From Limnephilus marmoratus (Eukaryota; Arthropoda; Insecta; Trichoptera; Limnephilidae), in NCBI GenBank assembly GCA_917880885.1, contig OU862933.1:12739679-12803678 (forward strand): a DNA stretch of 64,000 nucleotides. Direction: 5' to 3'. The translations under genes and the position numbers were made by a program. Under the pieces are notes generated by a model. That model was given only the letters and a program-made list of their open reading frames with translations, searched no databases and was not told the DNA's origin. Below, piece by piece: positions 31,400 through 43,069 of this stretch. Position 1 is the stretch's first letter. Each line of letters opens with the position of its first letter.

Positions 31400-32070
31400 T
31401 TTTCATAGGTAGGTAGGATATTCTCTTTCTAATCTGCACTTTCACCAAATATCGGACATTTTAACGTTTGTCTTGTAGAAGTCATGTTAAATCACTTAAA
31501 AAACGTTTATCAACAAGTAATCGTGAATATAATTGACGCGCGACTCTTCACTTTGAGACAATTATCCTTTAAACAAAACACTGCATTTCGTGGATTGTCA
31601 CGTGCCGCCCCCCGCTTCGTCCCGCACTTTACTCCTTTATCACAGCGCCAATAATGAAATATTTGATTGCAACAGCTAGTTAACTATATTTAAATACGTC
31701 ATTAAATAAAATAAACCTAATTTAATAAATTCTGTAGTTTCGTAGGCCGCGCAAATAGCCCCAAAACTGTCGTTTTTGTAAATTTTCAATGTCTTGGCGG
31801 GGGTTTTTACCGTTGTCTGATATTTTTTATATTTTTAATTGAGGTAATTGATGGCAATTGGCAACTTAATACAACTATTCCAAAGAAAAATTAGAAAAAA
31901 AAAAAATTCGTTCCGCACTAATGGGCAATAAAACGCAAACAGCCTTACTAATAAAATAAATAAAATCACTTTCCTTTGCTTGCAGCTTGCGGCCTAACTT
32001 TATGGTAGGCGATGTGAAGGCGATGTACCACGTCGTGAAAAATTCTGGATCAGGTCGCTAACAATTTGAC
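31400..32070. other. intergenic, nothing recognised
   Basis: AT-rich with a GC-rich patch at 31605-31625. May include the remaining 5' part of the broken family gene, but I cannot align it. Confidence 0.35.
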
Positions 32071-32071
32071 G

Positions 32072-32430
32072 GCCGGCCGTGGTCGAAGGGTAAGGCTCTT
32101 GATTCACAATCCGAAGGTCGGGGGATCGAATCCCGACGTGCGCAAATAAATTTGATTAATTTGTGTTATTTCAAAATTAATTCATTCAAAAAAATATATT
32201 AAGTGTATTTGCGGCACGTTCCAAAGTGGGGGATACTCTCAGTATCGCCCTGGTGTAAGACCACCATTCAGATTTGAAACGTTGCTTGAAATGGCTTTAG
32301 CCATGTTTGGTGACCAGTTCCGAATAATCAGATACTTCCCCACGTTTCTCTTTCACATCTTCTTCCCCTCCCCACTACCTTCAGCCTCACAATATACCCC
32401 AATTGGGGATGTCATAGTCTCACCTGTTTA
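32072..32430 (+). repeat. tRNA-derived SINE, full-length-like
   Basis: The head has GGTCGAAGGGTAAGGC (A box) and GGGGATCGAATCCCGACG (B box). The body has CTCTCAGTATCGCCCTGGTG, TTTGGTGACCAG and CCCCAATTGGGGATG. The body recurs at 39550-39752, 52016-52280 and, more weakly, at 55857-56005. Confidence 0.65.
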
Positions 32431-32529
32431 ACACCGGCCACCTGTTTTGATTTGTTGAAGAAAAAACATCGCCAAAAACCGTACACCCGATTGCGATGAA
32501 ACTAGAGTTGTTGTGAGCGCGCCCGCGAA

Positions 32530-32875
32530 GATTTCTATATATGTACATATACTGGAGAGCTCTGGCATTATGAAATTTGTAAAAAAATGCAATAGGTGGC
32601 ACGCGAGCTGTTTGAAAACTGAATGTACCGGCACGGAATGTATGGAATGCGGTAAGGGGAGGAGAACTCGGGAGGGGGGTTCGCGCGACGGGGGAAGCGG
32701 GAAAGAGGACTGGGGAGAGGGAAGGGAGAAAAGGCGGAGTGGAGACGCGTGAGGGGAAGGGGACGCGGTAGAGGAGGGGGAGGCGGAAGGGGAACGGAAC
32801 GAATGGGAATGGACACGCAAGGAGAAACAATTTCTTTATTAAGTGGCGGAGCAACGCATGTTGGGAACTCGCTAG
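32530..32875 (+). mobile_element. Helitron-like repeat (second copy)
   Basis: Matches 1120-1383: GGCACGCGAGxTGTTTGAAAA, ACTGAATGTAC, a G/A-rich core, GCAACGCATG and a terminal CGCTAG followed by T. The left limit is unclear. Confidence 0.45.
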
Positions 32876-33239
32876 TATTTAATATACAATAAGCATCTGA
32901 AATATTTCTAAGCGATCTAATTTTCAAAATAAAACACACGATTTTGTTTTACTTAATAGTGCATCACCTTATAACAAAATAATGTTCTGAATTTGAAACA
33001 GCAAACAGGCATACTTTAAAAATGTAACTTTTTTAGGACTGGCATCTTAAAGTGAATTAAGTATGCTAATTGATTGCGTTAACAATCTGCAAAATGACTT
33101 AAGCAAACAAGTGTAATACTCTAAGGAAAATCTTTGTATACAAAAGTTGGAGTAAGTACAAGGAAAAACTTTTTTATTGGCCAAAAAATAGTACTGGAGA
33201 GTTTATCGCACTAGTTTATTTATTTGTTAGTGAGTTTGT

Positions 33240-34037
33240 ATTTTTTGACCTGGCTACACTTGATGAGATCCGCTCCTGTAAACAATTTAAAGACCTTACT
33301 ACTTTCAAAACACTGTATTTCTCATATGTTCGTAGTATCCTTGAATACGCATCTCAGGTGTGGAACCCAGGCTATGTAGTGCACAAAAATAGAATTGAAA
33401 GCGTTTAAAATAGATTTTTAAGGTACCTCAATTTCCGCTCTTTTCGATCTCATGTTAGTAATGAAGACTCTGCAAAGTTCTTCAAAAGACAAACGTTAAC
33501 TTGTCGAAGAAACATAGCAGATTTGGAAATGTTATTTAAAATTACACATAACTTAATCGATTGTCCTGATCTTCTTCAATGCCTATCATTCCATGTTCCA
33601 AATCGCAACAGCAGGCAGTCACTTACCTTTAATCTCCCTATTTGCAAGACCAATTCCAAACAGAACTCATTTATTTACAGATCCACACACTCATTTAACT
33701 CAAATTATTACCACATTGAAATTTTTAACTCAACTTTACGTGACATAAAACGAAAACTCAGCAAGCACCATGACTCAAACTAGAAAGTTCAATCCCTATA
33801 TATATTCCCGTCCTTTGCCTCTTAATCCTATTCCTATGTTCCTCCTCACTCCCCCCCCCCCCTTTTTATATTTTGTAACTAAAAAATAAAACTTACATAT
33901 CACACTTTATTATTATAATTATCATCAGTGGAAAGTTCATAATTGGCATAAATAACATCCTATTATTTTATTATTTTGTAATTTATGATCTGCTGTCAAC
34001 TTTCTCCAAAATAAATAAAATAAAATAAAATAAACTA
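33240..34037 (+). pseudogene. Jockey-like LINE RT C-terminus with tail
   Basis: Reads FKTLYFSYVRSILEYASQVW, HKNRIESV (stop) NRFLRYLNF, LEMLFKITHNLIDCPDLLQ and onward to a stop at 33783. An ATAAAATAAAATAAAATAAA tail ends at 34037. A stop interrupts RIESV-NRFLRY. Confidence 0.7.
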
Positions 34038-34230
34038 AACCCAGTGACTACAGAGTGTATTTTCACACAAGTCCCTATCCCTCTCCGCTTGCTTCCCCCC
34101 TAAACCCAATTAAATTGAATGTTCTTCTAAAACCATTAGCATTAACACCACCCACACCCCACACGTACACTTAGGAGCGACCGTCTCGTAGTGAACTGCA
34201 CTGTAAACCGTTATCACTCTTACTTTCGGT

Positions 34231-34960
34231 CAGTAGCGAACTAAGAGTGGCCCGACAGAGGAGCGACAAAGCTGAATGAGCCCCCCCCCCCCCTCCCCTA
34301 GTTTAAGATGTAATTTTACCAAGCTTTTTATTCCTTTCAAACGGGTCTCTGGTCCTGGGGGGCTTCCATGTCCCCTTGATCAAATCGTAAACAAGGTTTT
34401 AAGGCACCAGAACACTGTAAAAAAAAAAAAAATTCTTTTTAGTTTCTTTTTCTAAAAGATGCATTTGTTAATAATGCCCTAAATTCGTAAAATTGACGGA
34501 ATTCAGCATTTTATATGAAACCGTTTTAAACAGTTGAATTATCCTTCAGCAAAACTTTGAACCTAACATATTAGAAAAACTAACATCCGATTTGCATGCA
34601 CCAAATCTTGAACTATTCAGAAAATCCAGTCACTATGGCGGCACCGCGTAAGGATTTTTTTAAAAGAACCTCCTAAATTTTTTTTTGGACGACGAAAATT
34701 TTCCATTAAAATTCGAAAATAAAATTCGCTGGTCCGCCATTTTTTTTTAGATATGTAAATTCCCCTACATTGTGCCATAGACACTGGATTTTCGAACAGT
34801 AAGACAGTGCTTGAAAATCGGATGTATAGTTCTTTTTTATTATGTTGTCAACCAGGTTGAAAAACGAGTTAAAAAAGTTTCGAGAAAAACGCATTCAAAG
34901 TTTTTATTAAAGTTTGAAAATATTTCAAAGGTTTTTTTTGACGTTGGATTTTTTTTGTTA
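34231..34960. mobile_element. fragment of the 40263-41995 hAT family
   Basis: CAGTAGCGAACTAAGAGTGG and the following CCTTGATCAAATCGTAAACAAGG, GTAAAAAA and CAGCAAAACTTTGAA blocks match the termini of the complete element at 40263-41995. The right end is lost. Confidence 0.55.
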
Positions 34961-35630
34961 TTTTCTGTTTTCCAAATTTAGGCTTTAAAATTATGCACAA
35001 TATTGATTACCTTTATCCTCCTTATGGACTCATCAAAATTAGTGGGCCAGCGCGACATATTTTATGTAAAAAAAAAAAAAAGGAATTTTCGGCGGCGGCC
35101 TGAAGTGGCGCGGGGCACGGACGCTCCGAAATATTCGTGTGGGGGTGCTATTACATATATTTCCTAAACTAAAACACGTATTTATAAAAAATTCAAATAA
35201 TTTTATTGATTTTTTTTTAATTTGAAGGAAATCAAAAAAATGCATCAAACAAACTGTTTTCCAGTTATCCTAATCCTCCTTATGTACTCATCAAAATTGG
35301 TGGGTAGGCGCACATTTTTTATGTATTTTATTACAATTTTTATGTATGTTATTACACGTTTTTTTATGTATTTTATTACAGACACTAATTACACTGGTCA
35401 ACAAAAAAACACTTTTTGTATGTAATATGAAAACTTTTGTCTAATTATGATTAAAACAGGGATAAGGATAATAGAAATAAAATTAGAATGTTCCAAATAC
35501 GGATAGTTTTCTTGTAATTTTATTTTAATATATTTCAGAAAATTTCAGTTTTTATCAACAAAATTAAGCTATTTCGTTATAAGTATTGCAATCTTAATGT
35601 CAATGTAACTACGATTTTCTTCTTTATTTT
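34961..35630. other. AT-rich spacer
   Basis: Homopolymer-rich DNA with a repeated phrase TATGxACTCATCAAAATTxG at 35022-35044 and 35281-35301. No gene recognised. Confidence 0.4.
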
Positions 35631-35639
35631 GCTTCAGGG

Positions 35640-36620
35640 ATGTCTCGTTGCAATGTCCAACATTAATCCGCTAGCGTGGACTCCACTTGCCCTGATATCG
35701 TTTTTCTATCATAGAAATGTTTTGGTGGAATTTTTCACCACGTTCATCGCTGAAAGCGATGACATTATATCGTCATTGGCTGAAAGCGCCTAAATTTTCA
35801 GGGAAGAAATCTAAATGTGAATGTAGAAAATGTATTTTCAATTTTATTTATTTTTTTAAATTTTAGTTTATTGAGGAAACAAACAGTTATACATATTTTA
35901 ATAAGAGAGTAACATATTACATGGTTGCATTAACCAGCGAAGTTTCCGCTAAAATTTATAATACATATATAAAAACATAGAATAAAACATTAAAGAAAAC
36001 ATAAAGTTGTATAAAAAAAGAAAAATATATATCAATGACATATTACCAAACAGACTAAGCCTTATAATTAAATAACAGCTCCGCGACAGTACTTTTATAG
36101 TCACTTGATCGGTGATTTCCGAAAAAATTTAAAGTAACTTTCATGAAAGATTCCCAAGCTGATTTTTCCAAATCACTAAGCTTTTCTTTAAATATTTCAT
36201 CTTTCATCAACTGTCTGATTTGAGTACCAATAAACATGCCTTCTTAAATTTTTGCATCACTGAGTTTAGGAAATTTCTCTTTCAAATATTAAAAGCAATC
36301 ACCACTCCTATCCATAGCTTTTATGAAGTTTTTCATGAACCCAAGTTTTATGTGTAAAGGTGGTAAAAATATATGGTCAGGCTGAACTAATGGAGGATTT
36401 TTAATATTTTTTGCCCTGGAGTAAGAGATTCCCTTTTTGGCCAATCTTTCGTGGCCCACTCACAAATAAAACATCAGTATTTTGTATACCCTAATTGTAA
36501 TCCCAAAATTAAGGCAATAACCTTCAAATCTTCACAAATTTTCCAGGTGTGTTCATTGTATTGACTTTTTTCTAAGATAAATTTAATAGTTTCAAGACTC
36601 TTTCATGTTAGAATTAGAAC
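35640..36620 (-). pseudogene. second multicopy gene family of unknown function, broken
   Basis: Read on the minus strand: CEDLKVIALILGLQLGYTKY, CEWATKDWPKRESLTPGQ, LPPLHIKLGFMKNFIKAMDR, KFPKLSDAKI (stop), MFIGTQIRQLMKD, WESFMKVTLNFFGNHRSSDY, then beyond an AT-rich insertion (35830-36050) SDERGEKFHQNISMIEKRYQ. From memory the order matches a multicopy animal family of uncharacterised proteins. Stops and frameshifts show it is dead. Confidence 0.6.
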
Positions 36621-37044
36621 CCTCACCTAATGGTATAGAGCAGAGATGGCGAACCTTTACGTATCAACGTGCCATTTTTCTAAGGCCACGTCCGCATAGG
36701 CAGGCGGCTTGCTTAGCGCCTAGAGCCTAGCGAGTCACATAGCGAGTAGCTTAGTAAAACGAACGTTCCCCAATTTTAGCGACCGGCCGCACTGCGCGCT
36801 TGGCGCCTCGATAGGTAGTAGATAGTCGCTTGGCGTGTATCCAAGTAAACCAACGTGTTGGTTTTTTGCCGCTAGGCGCGAGGCATTTTAGAAGAAAAAA
36901 TTGGATGAAATATTATTAGACAGTTGTCAGAAACTATGGGAAGATGTAGCAATCTAAGTAGAAAAAGATGTTTAGTACTAAGAAGTGATTTATTAATGAT
37001 GAGATTTTTTTTTACATTGAGAAGTTAATTGTGGTTATGAATTT

Positions 37045-37215
37045 TCGTGATTTGTTTTTGGGATGTTATGCCATGTTGCAGCTCATCTGCCCTGATGATA
37101 GTGGTGATGGACACTGTAACGCTGTCCGAAACTTTGGCTAAAGGATGTAGCGTAACACGGCATAACACCCCAAAAACAAATATCGAAAATACTTTTGGCC
37201 GTGAAAATCTAAAGA
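37045..37215. mobile_element. foldback repeat with hammerhead-like core (copy 2)
   Basis: GGGATGTTATGCCATGTTGC and GGCATAACACCCC frame a shortened version of the 9940-10145 element, with CTGATGATAGTGGTGATGGA-CACTG and GCTGTCCGAAAC. Confidence 0.6.
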
Positions 37216-37412
37216 CGTACATGGTTATGAATATTTTAAAAATGAATTTTCTGTAAGTAGCAGTTTTAGAACTAATTTTGAAAGTGACATCTCGTCAACG
37301 TGCCGACAAGCAAATGACCAAGGCACCTAGCGACCCACCACGCAAACCACCTTCAGTGCGGCCACCATGTATCCTAGCAAGTAGCCAGAGTGCAAGCCAC
37401 TAGGCTCTAGGC

Positions 37413-38569
37413 CAGCGTTGCCAACTCTACGTCTTTTTGCGTAGATCTACGTATTTTAGGTCTTTCCTGCACATCTACGAACTTGGGCTCAGAATCTACG
37501 TATTTTCTTTCAAACTGTACAAATTTGCAATATAACAAAACTCATTAGGCTGATGCAGCATATTTTCCGTAACTTTACCAGACGCGGACTCTAACAAACG
37601 TTCCGTTTCATACTAGAGTCCGCGCCACATAAGAAGTCGCGCAGACGGAAATACAATTCTTCCATTTCAACAGGATCAGCAAATCAATGGGTTTTGGCGT
37701 CATGTTTCAAAAATACGAAAAGGCGATTCGTCTCAAATGTTTCCCTTATTGGCCTTTGCACAAAACTTAAACATTGCCACATAACAGTGCAAATGTCGAG
37801 CGTCTGTTTTCCGCAATAAATTTGATGAAAACTAACATCCGAAACAGACTCTCTACTGACACGCGAACGGAATTACTTTTTGCGAAAAGTTGCTTGAAAA
37901 CAAGCAGCGAGCCTTCGCAGGAACATATTAAATATTTTAATCGATACATGTACAAATTTAATTTGCCTGAAAATTGAGTTTTTTTTACCACAAATATGGC
38001 AATTTTTTAATTTACTAGATTCTTATTTAATTTACTAGATTATGTGCCTTGAAGAGGTGAATCTTTTAAATTTACTGAATTTAAAGTTAATGTTCTTTTA
38101 TAAATAGAATTTAATTTGCCTGAAGATTGTGAAAATTGAGATTTTTTTTAATTCTTTTTTTTTTACCACAAATGTGGCAATTTTTTTTATTTACCTTATG
38201 TGCCTAGAAGAGGTAAATCATTTAAATTTACTGAATTTAAAGTTAATGTTCTTGTATAAAGATAACGGCGTCATCTGCGCCTCGCAATTTTTACCTTTAT
38301 GTGGGTATTTTCTAAAAACCCTACGACAAATGTGGCAAACAAGCATAGTAAACGGTTACCGCAGCCTACGAAAGTTTACAATACCAGGGGTATCTCTATA
38401 AATTGTATAACAAAATATTCGTATTATTGTTTCACCTACCCTAGCCTCTCCATTTCACTAAAAAAAAAGTACGTAGATCTACGAACTTTTCATAATCCAA
38501 ATTATACAGTTTCTACGTAATTTTCAAGTCCGACCTACGTCTTTTTCAAAATTCGGGTTGGCAACACTG
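37413..38569 (+). mobile_element. hAT element with transposase remnant
   Basis: Ends CAGCGTTGCCAAC and GTTGGCAACACTG with a perfect 8-bp duplication CTCTAGGC (37405-37412, 38570-38577). Inside, both borders carry CTACGTATTT/TCTACG motifs. Confidence 0.88.
37767..37977 (+). pseudogene. hAT transposase C-terminal dimerisation domain fragment
   Basis: Reads PHNSANVERLFSAINLMKTN and IRNRLSTDTRTELLFAKSCL, the usual C-terminal hAT domain (NxxVERxFS...RNRL). The DDE part is missing. Confidence 0.75.
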
Positions 38570-38961
38570 CTCTAGGCGCTAAGCCAGCCACCTGCCTGTG
38601 CGTTCGTAGCCTAAAGAAATGTTTAATGAGGTCATAGACGTGCCATCAAATAATTTTGAATTTGTGAATATTGGGAAAATAATAATAATAAATGCTAACT
38701 ATCAATTAAAAACTCTTTACCTACTACTAAAAATAGGAACATTTTGCATTATACCTACGGTATAGAGCCAAATTCTGTTTATATGAGTTACTTACTAATG
38801 GCGTCAATAGGGTAATAGCTGTAACAATCTGATCAAATCAAAATAAATATGGTGTTCGAATGAGGGTAGGTCGGTAATTAAAAAATAGTAAACACCTTTC
38901 TTGTTACAAAATTTTGTTGACCAGTGTTATTAAGGCTCTATAGTAAGCGTCATTTTTAGAC

Positions 38962-40209
38962 TGGGTTAGACTCGTAATTTTTTTCCTGTAAATCGATCTT
39001 GTAAGCCATTTATGGCCAAATTACAAGTCACTTAACGTAATTTATATCAAGTTACAGAACTTATTCTTTCAGAAGTTTTTTGACAGGTCTAATCGCGTCC
39101 GTGCGAATTTCCAGCTTTCTTACAGCTTATAAAATCAGTTTGATAAGCTAAGGCTGGGATTTGACTCGTAAATTTTTTCCTGTAAATCGCTCTTGTAAGC
39201 GATTTATGGCCAAATTACCAATGTAAACGACACCAAAAGTCAAACGTAATTTATAGTAAGTGACAGGTCTAATCGGGCGCGCGCGAATTTCCAGCCTTCT
39301 TACAGCTTATAAAATCAGTTTTATAAGCTAAGAGACTTATACCGCAAGAAATAGTTCCGAAATGCGCCGCGCACCATTGAGAAAAGTCAAAAATTAAGAC
39401 AATTGTTTTCATAGGATTTTTTTCCTACAAAACTAGTATTTATTTCCACTTATTTAAGTTTTCTGGAAAATGAGCATCCTTTTATTCAATTATCGGTCCA
39501 ATCCTTTCCAATCTTAATGTTTGTGTTTTTAACATTTACGTATTTACCTGAGTGGAAGATACTCTCAGTATCGCCCTGGTGTAAGACCACCATTCAGAAT
39601 TGAAACGTTGCCTAAAGTGGCTTTCGCCGTGTTTGGTGACCAGATCTGAATAGCCAGGTACTTCTCCACCTTCCTCTTCCCTATCTCCTTCCCTCCCCAC
39701 TACCTTCAGCCTCACAACATACCCCAATTGGGGATGCCATAGTCTCACTGGCTCCAGACGGGAGCAGTTTACCGCACTCTTGTGCGGTATTCATGTAAAA
39801 AAAAATTTGAAATTTTGAATTCGAAGTCGGTTGCTGTCAACAGATGTCAGGTAGCTGTCATTCGGATAAAACGAAATTAATTGCCGCCTTTGACGGTATA
39901 AAAACGCGTGGAGAATTGTTTAATTAGAGCCAAAATCTATTTCAACACTTTATTGGGGCTTTTTCGTCTTTATTGACAAAAAAGTTAATTTGACAGTAGC
40001 AGGTGTTGTTGACAGGAAGCCATCTTACCGCAAATAAATTTACAGATGTAAACGGTCGCATGAGCATTTACACAGGTCGAACTTCCGAACAACTTCCGTG
40101 ATCACACTGATCATTAATTACTGCAAGTCGGATGCATATGTAAACGCTCCTGTGAGTGACCTGCCAAAATCTTATGTAATCCGTAAATTTTAATCACGAG
40201 TCTAACCCA
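38962..40209. repeat. element with GGGTTAGACTCG inverted ends
   Basis: TGGGTTAGACTCGTAATTTT and its partner near 40192-40209 are inverted. The left-end block CTGTAAATCGxTCTTGTAAG is repeated directly at 39180, and TTACAGCTTATAAAATCAGT occurs at 39120 and 39300. A SINE body is inserted at 39550-39752. No clear target duplication. Confidence 0.5.
39550..39752 (+). repeat. SINE body copy
   Basis: Matches the body of the SINE at 32215-32430, including CTCTCAGTATCGCCCTGGTG and CCCCAATTGGGGATGCCATA. Confidence 0.6.
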
Positions 40210-40262
40210 AGCCTTATACTAATCCCGTAAGCGTTCAAAAAGCAGTAGATAGTGGGTGGTTT

Positions 40263-41995
40263 CAGTGGCGGACTAAGGGGGGGGCGGGGGGGGGCGGTCC
40301 GCCCCGGGCCCCCAGTCTTGGGGGGCCCCCAAACGCCTCCATATTCCCTTGATCAAACTCTAAACAAGGCTTTAAGACACCACTGTAAAAAAAATTTAAT
40401 TTTTATTTCATTTTTTGATAGATGCACTTGTTAAGAATGCTTTCACCAATTTTTTAAAGGAAATTCGAAAAATTGATGGAGATACACTATTTTATGTGAA
40501 ACCGTTTGGAACAGTTTGTCTGTTGAATTATCCTCAGCCAATTTTGAATGCGTTTTAGTTTAGAATGAATTTTATTTTCTATTTTTTTGAGGTAAATTTT
40601 CCTCGTCTGGTATATAGTCAGGGCCAGATTAAACATGTCGGGGCCCCTACTCAATGCACGTGTTGGGGCCCCTTTACCATAGGGGCCCCTAGCCGATGCG
40701 TGGCCCCTAGGCATGGGCCTACACTGCCTTGTGGACAGTATGGCCCTGCCAGGGCTGGCTTAAACACGTCGGGGCTTGCCTAGGCAATGCACGTCTCGGG
40801 GCCCCTTTATTTACCCTAGGGGCCCCTACCCGATGCAGGGCCCCTAGGGAGTTGCCTACACTTTTTATGGATATTACGACCCTGGCCATAGTGGCCTACA
40901 CTGCCTTACGGACAATACGGCCCTGCCAGGGCAGGCTTAAACATGTCGGGGCCCCTAGGCAATGGACGTCTCAGGGCCCCTTTTCTCTAGGGGCCCTACC
41001 CGATGCGGGGCCCTTAGAGAAAAGGGGCGGCCTCTGTTCCCCGGGGCCCTCCAAACGCCCCATGTTTTCTTGATCAAATCCTAAACAATGATTTAAGGCA
41101 CCAGGGCACTGTAAAAAAATGTGTGCATTTTTTTTTTAAATTTCATTTTCTGAAGTTAATAATGCTCTCACCAAAAGTTTTTTACAGCATTTTACGTGAA
41201 ACCATTTGAAACAGTGTGTATGTTGAATTATCTTTCAGCAAAACTTTGAATGCGTTTTTCCCGAAACTTTTTTAATTCGTTTTTCAACCTGGTTGACAAC
41301 ATATTAAAAAAACTATACATTCGCCTGTATATATTTTATTGCATTTGCATTCACTTTTGCATCTATCAGTCTTATACTGTTCGAAAATCCAGTGTCTATG
41401 GCACCACGTAGAGGAATTTTGATATCTAAAAAAAGGAAAAATGGCGGACCAGCTAATTTTATATTCGATTTTTATGGAAAATTTTCAGCGATCTTAAAAA
41501 ATATATAGGGGGGCCCTTTATAAGAAAATCCTTATGTGGTGCCATAGTGACTTGATTTTCGAACAGTTTAAGACGTGATGTATGCAAATCGGTGTATAGT
41601 TTTTCTAATATGTTGTCAACCATGTTGAAAAACGTAGTTTCGAGAAAAACGCGTTGAAAGTTTTGCTGAAGGATAATACATCATACAAACTGTTTAAAAC
41701 TTTCTTTAAATTTTCTTAGAACTTCCTTGAAACTTTAGGTGATAGCATTATTAACAAATGCATCTTTTGAAAAATGAAAAAAAAAAGTTAATTTTTTTTA
41801 CAGTGCCTTGGTACCTTAAAGCCTTGTTTAGGATTTGATCAAGGGAACATGGAGGCACTTGGAGGTCCCCCAGTACCAGAGGCCCATGTGAACTGAATAA
41901 AAATCTCGTAAAATTACATCAACTTTTTAAACAAGGGGGGGGGGCCTCATTCAGCTTTGCCGCCCCGGGCCTCTGACGGGCTTAGTCCGCCACTG
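40263..41995. mobile_element. hAT-type element with GC-rich internal repeats
   Basis: Ends CAGTGGCGGACTAAG and CTTAGTCCGCCACTG with a perfect 8-bp duplication GGTGGTTT (40255-40262, 41996-42003). Subterminal blocks (ATCAAxxTCTAAACAAGG) are inverted copies. Between 40620 and 41050 there are three copies of a roughly 150-bp unit containing TTAAACATGTCGGGGCCCCT, which resembles the left end of the element at 23901. Confidence 0.85.
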
Positions 41996-42327
41996 GGTGG
42001 TTTGCATAAATATACCAAAACTGCACCCACGTGGTTTGGTATATTTATGAGTAGATATTTAGATAATAAGCCCAAGATAAGCTAAGTGATACCGTTACTA
42101 AAAAATACCGATATACCGACCGACCCATGACATGTTTTGTTGATACCAAGACAACTCAACAATTTTATCACATATTAAAAGTTATGAAAAAAAGTAAAAT
42201 AGTCCATAACCTAACAAACGTAACATATTTAAACTTTTTTTGTTTATCACTTGACTTTTCAAAAGACGAAGTTGGATCGTTCGGAAAAACCATATTATGG
42301 TTTTTCATTTTCGGAATATGGCATCAC

Positions 42328-43029
42328 CAGTGTTGCCATGTGCATGTTTTTACCATGTTTTCATGTTTTTTGGGTCATTGCAACTTCCATGGTTTAAAAA
42401 AAACACTTGAACATGACATTGTTGTTTACTGGTCAACAAAGATTTTGTACTTTTGAGTGGGATACGTTTTTTTAGGATGGGTCACGTGGGGAAATCCTAA
42501 AATCAGCAATTTATAAGCACAGGTTCACAATGTCTCTTTGTCTAATTTAACTTTGCCAATAAGTAATATTAATAAATTAATTAATAAAATAAATTAATAT
42601 ACTTTTCATGCAGGTAAATTTAATTGGGTACCTTGTACCTATACTAGCTGCTGTAAAATGTAGAAAAAACATTATTGCAGTTGTGGGGGAATTTTTTCTC
42701 TCTCATCTCATCGACCTGAAAAACTTATAAAAAAACATTTTCTTATAAGTAGGCACTAGAAATTAAACCTGATAATGGTAAAAAATTTGAATAATATTTT
42801 TTTTCAAAATCATTAAATTTTCCTATTATTCAAAGAAAAAATATAAAATGATAGTTTTAATAAAGCATTTTAGATTCTTTACTTAGGTTCCGTTATTTTT
42901 TTAAATTTATATTCTCAATAAAAAGCCTACGAATTTATTTACACGTTTTTTTTCCTTCGAAACATGGTAAAACAAGGATTTTTTTATCCCTGAAACGTGG
43001 TTTTTAATTTTTGCGATATGGCAACGCTG
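42328..43029. mobile_element. hAT-type MITE
   Basis: Ends CAGTGTTGCCATGTGC and GATATGGCAACGCTG; flanks GGCATCAC and AGGATCAC agree at 6 of 8 positions. Probably an older insertion. Confidence 0.5.
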
Positions 43030-43069
43030 AGGATCACTGACAGCTAGCAACCGACAACCTAACCGGGGT

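Larger units (their letters stand above)
36684..38611. mobile_element. PIF/Harbinger-like element (outer of a nest)
   Basis: Ends GGCCACGTCCGCATAGGCAG and the partner CTGCCTGTGCGTTCGTAGCC, extending to AGCGCCTAGAG, are flanked by TAA (36681-36683, 38612-38614). The element is interrupted by a hAT element at 37413 and a foldback at 37045. Confidence 0.65.

Noticed and set aside
36640..36684. CAGAGATGGCGAACC as the left end of another hAT element
   Set aside because: The motif resembles a hAT end but no convincing right end or target duplication could be found.
42127..42456. 109-codon plus-strand open frame
   Set aside because: Low-complexity, no homology, and it overlaps the border of a hAT-type MITE at 42328.
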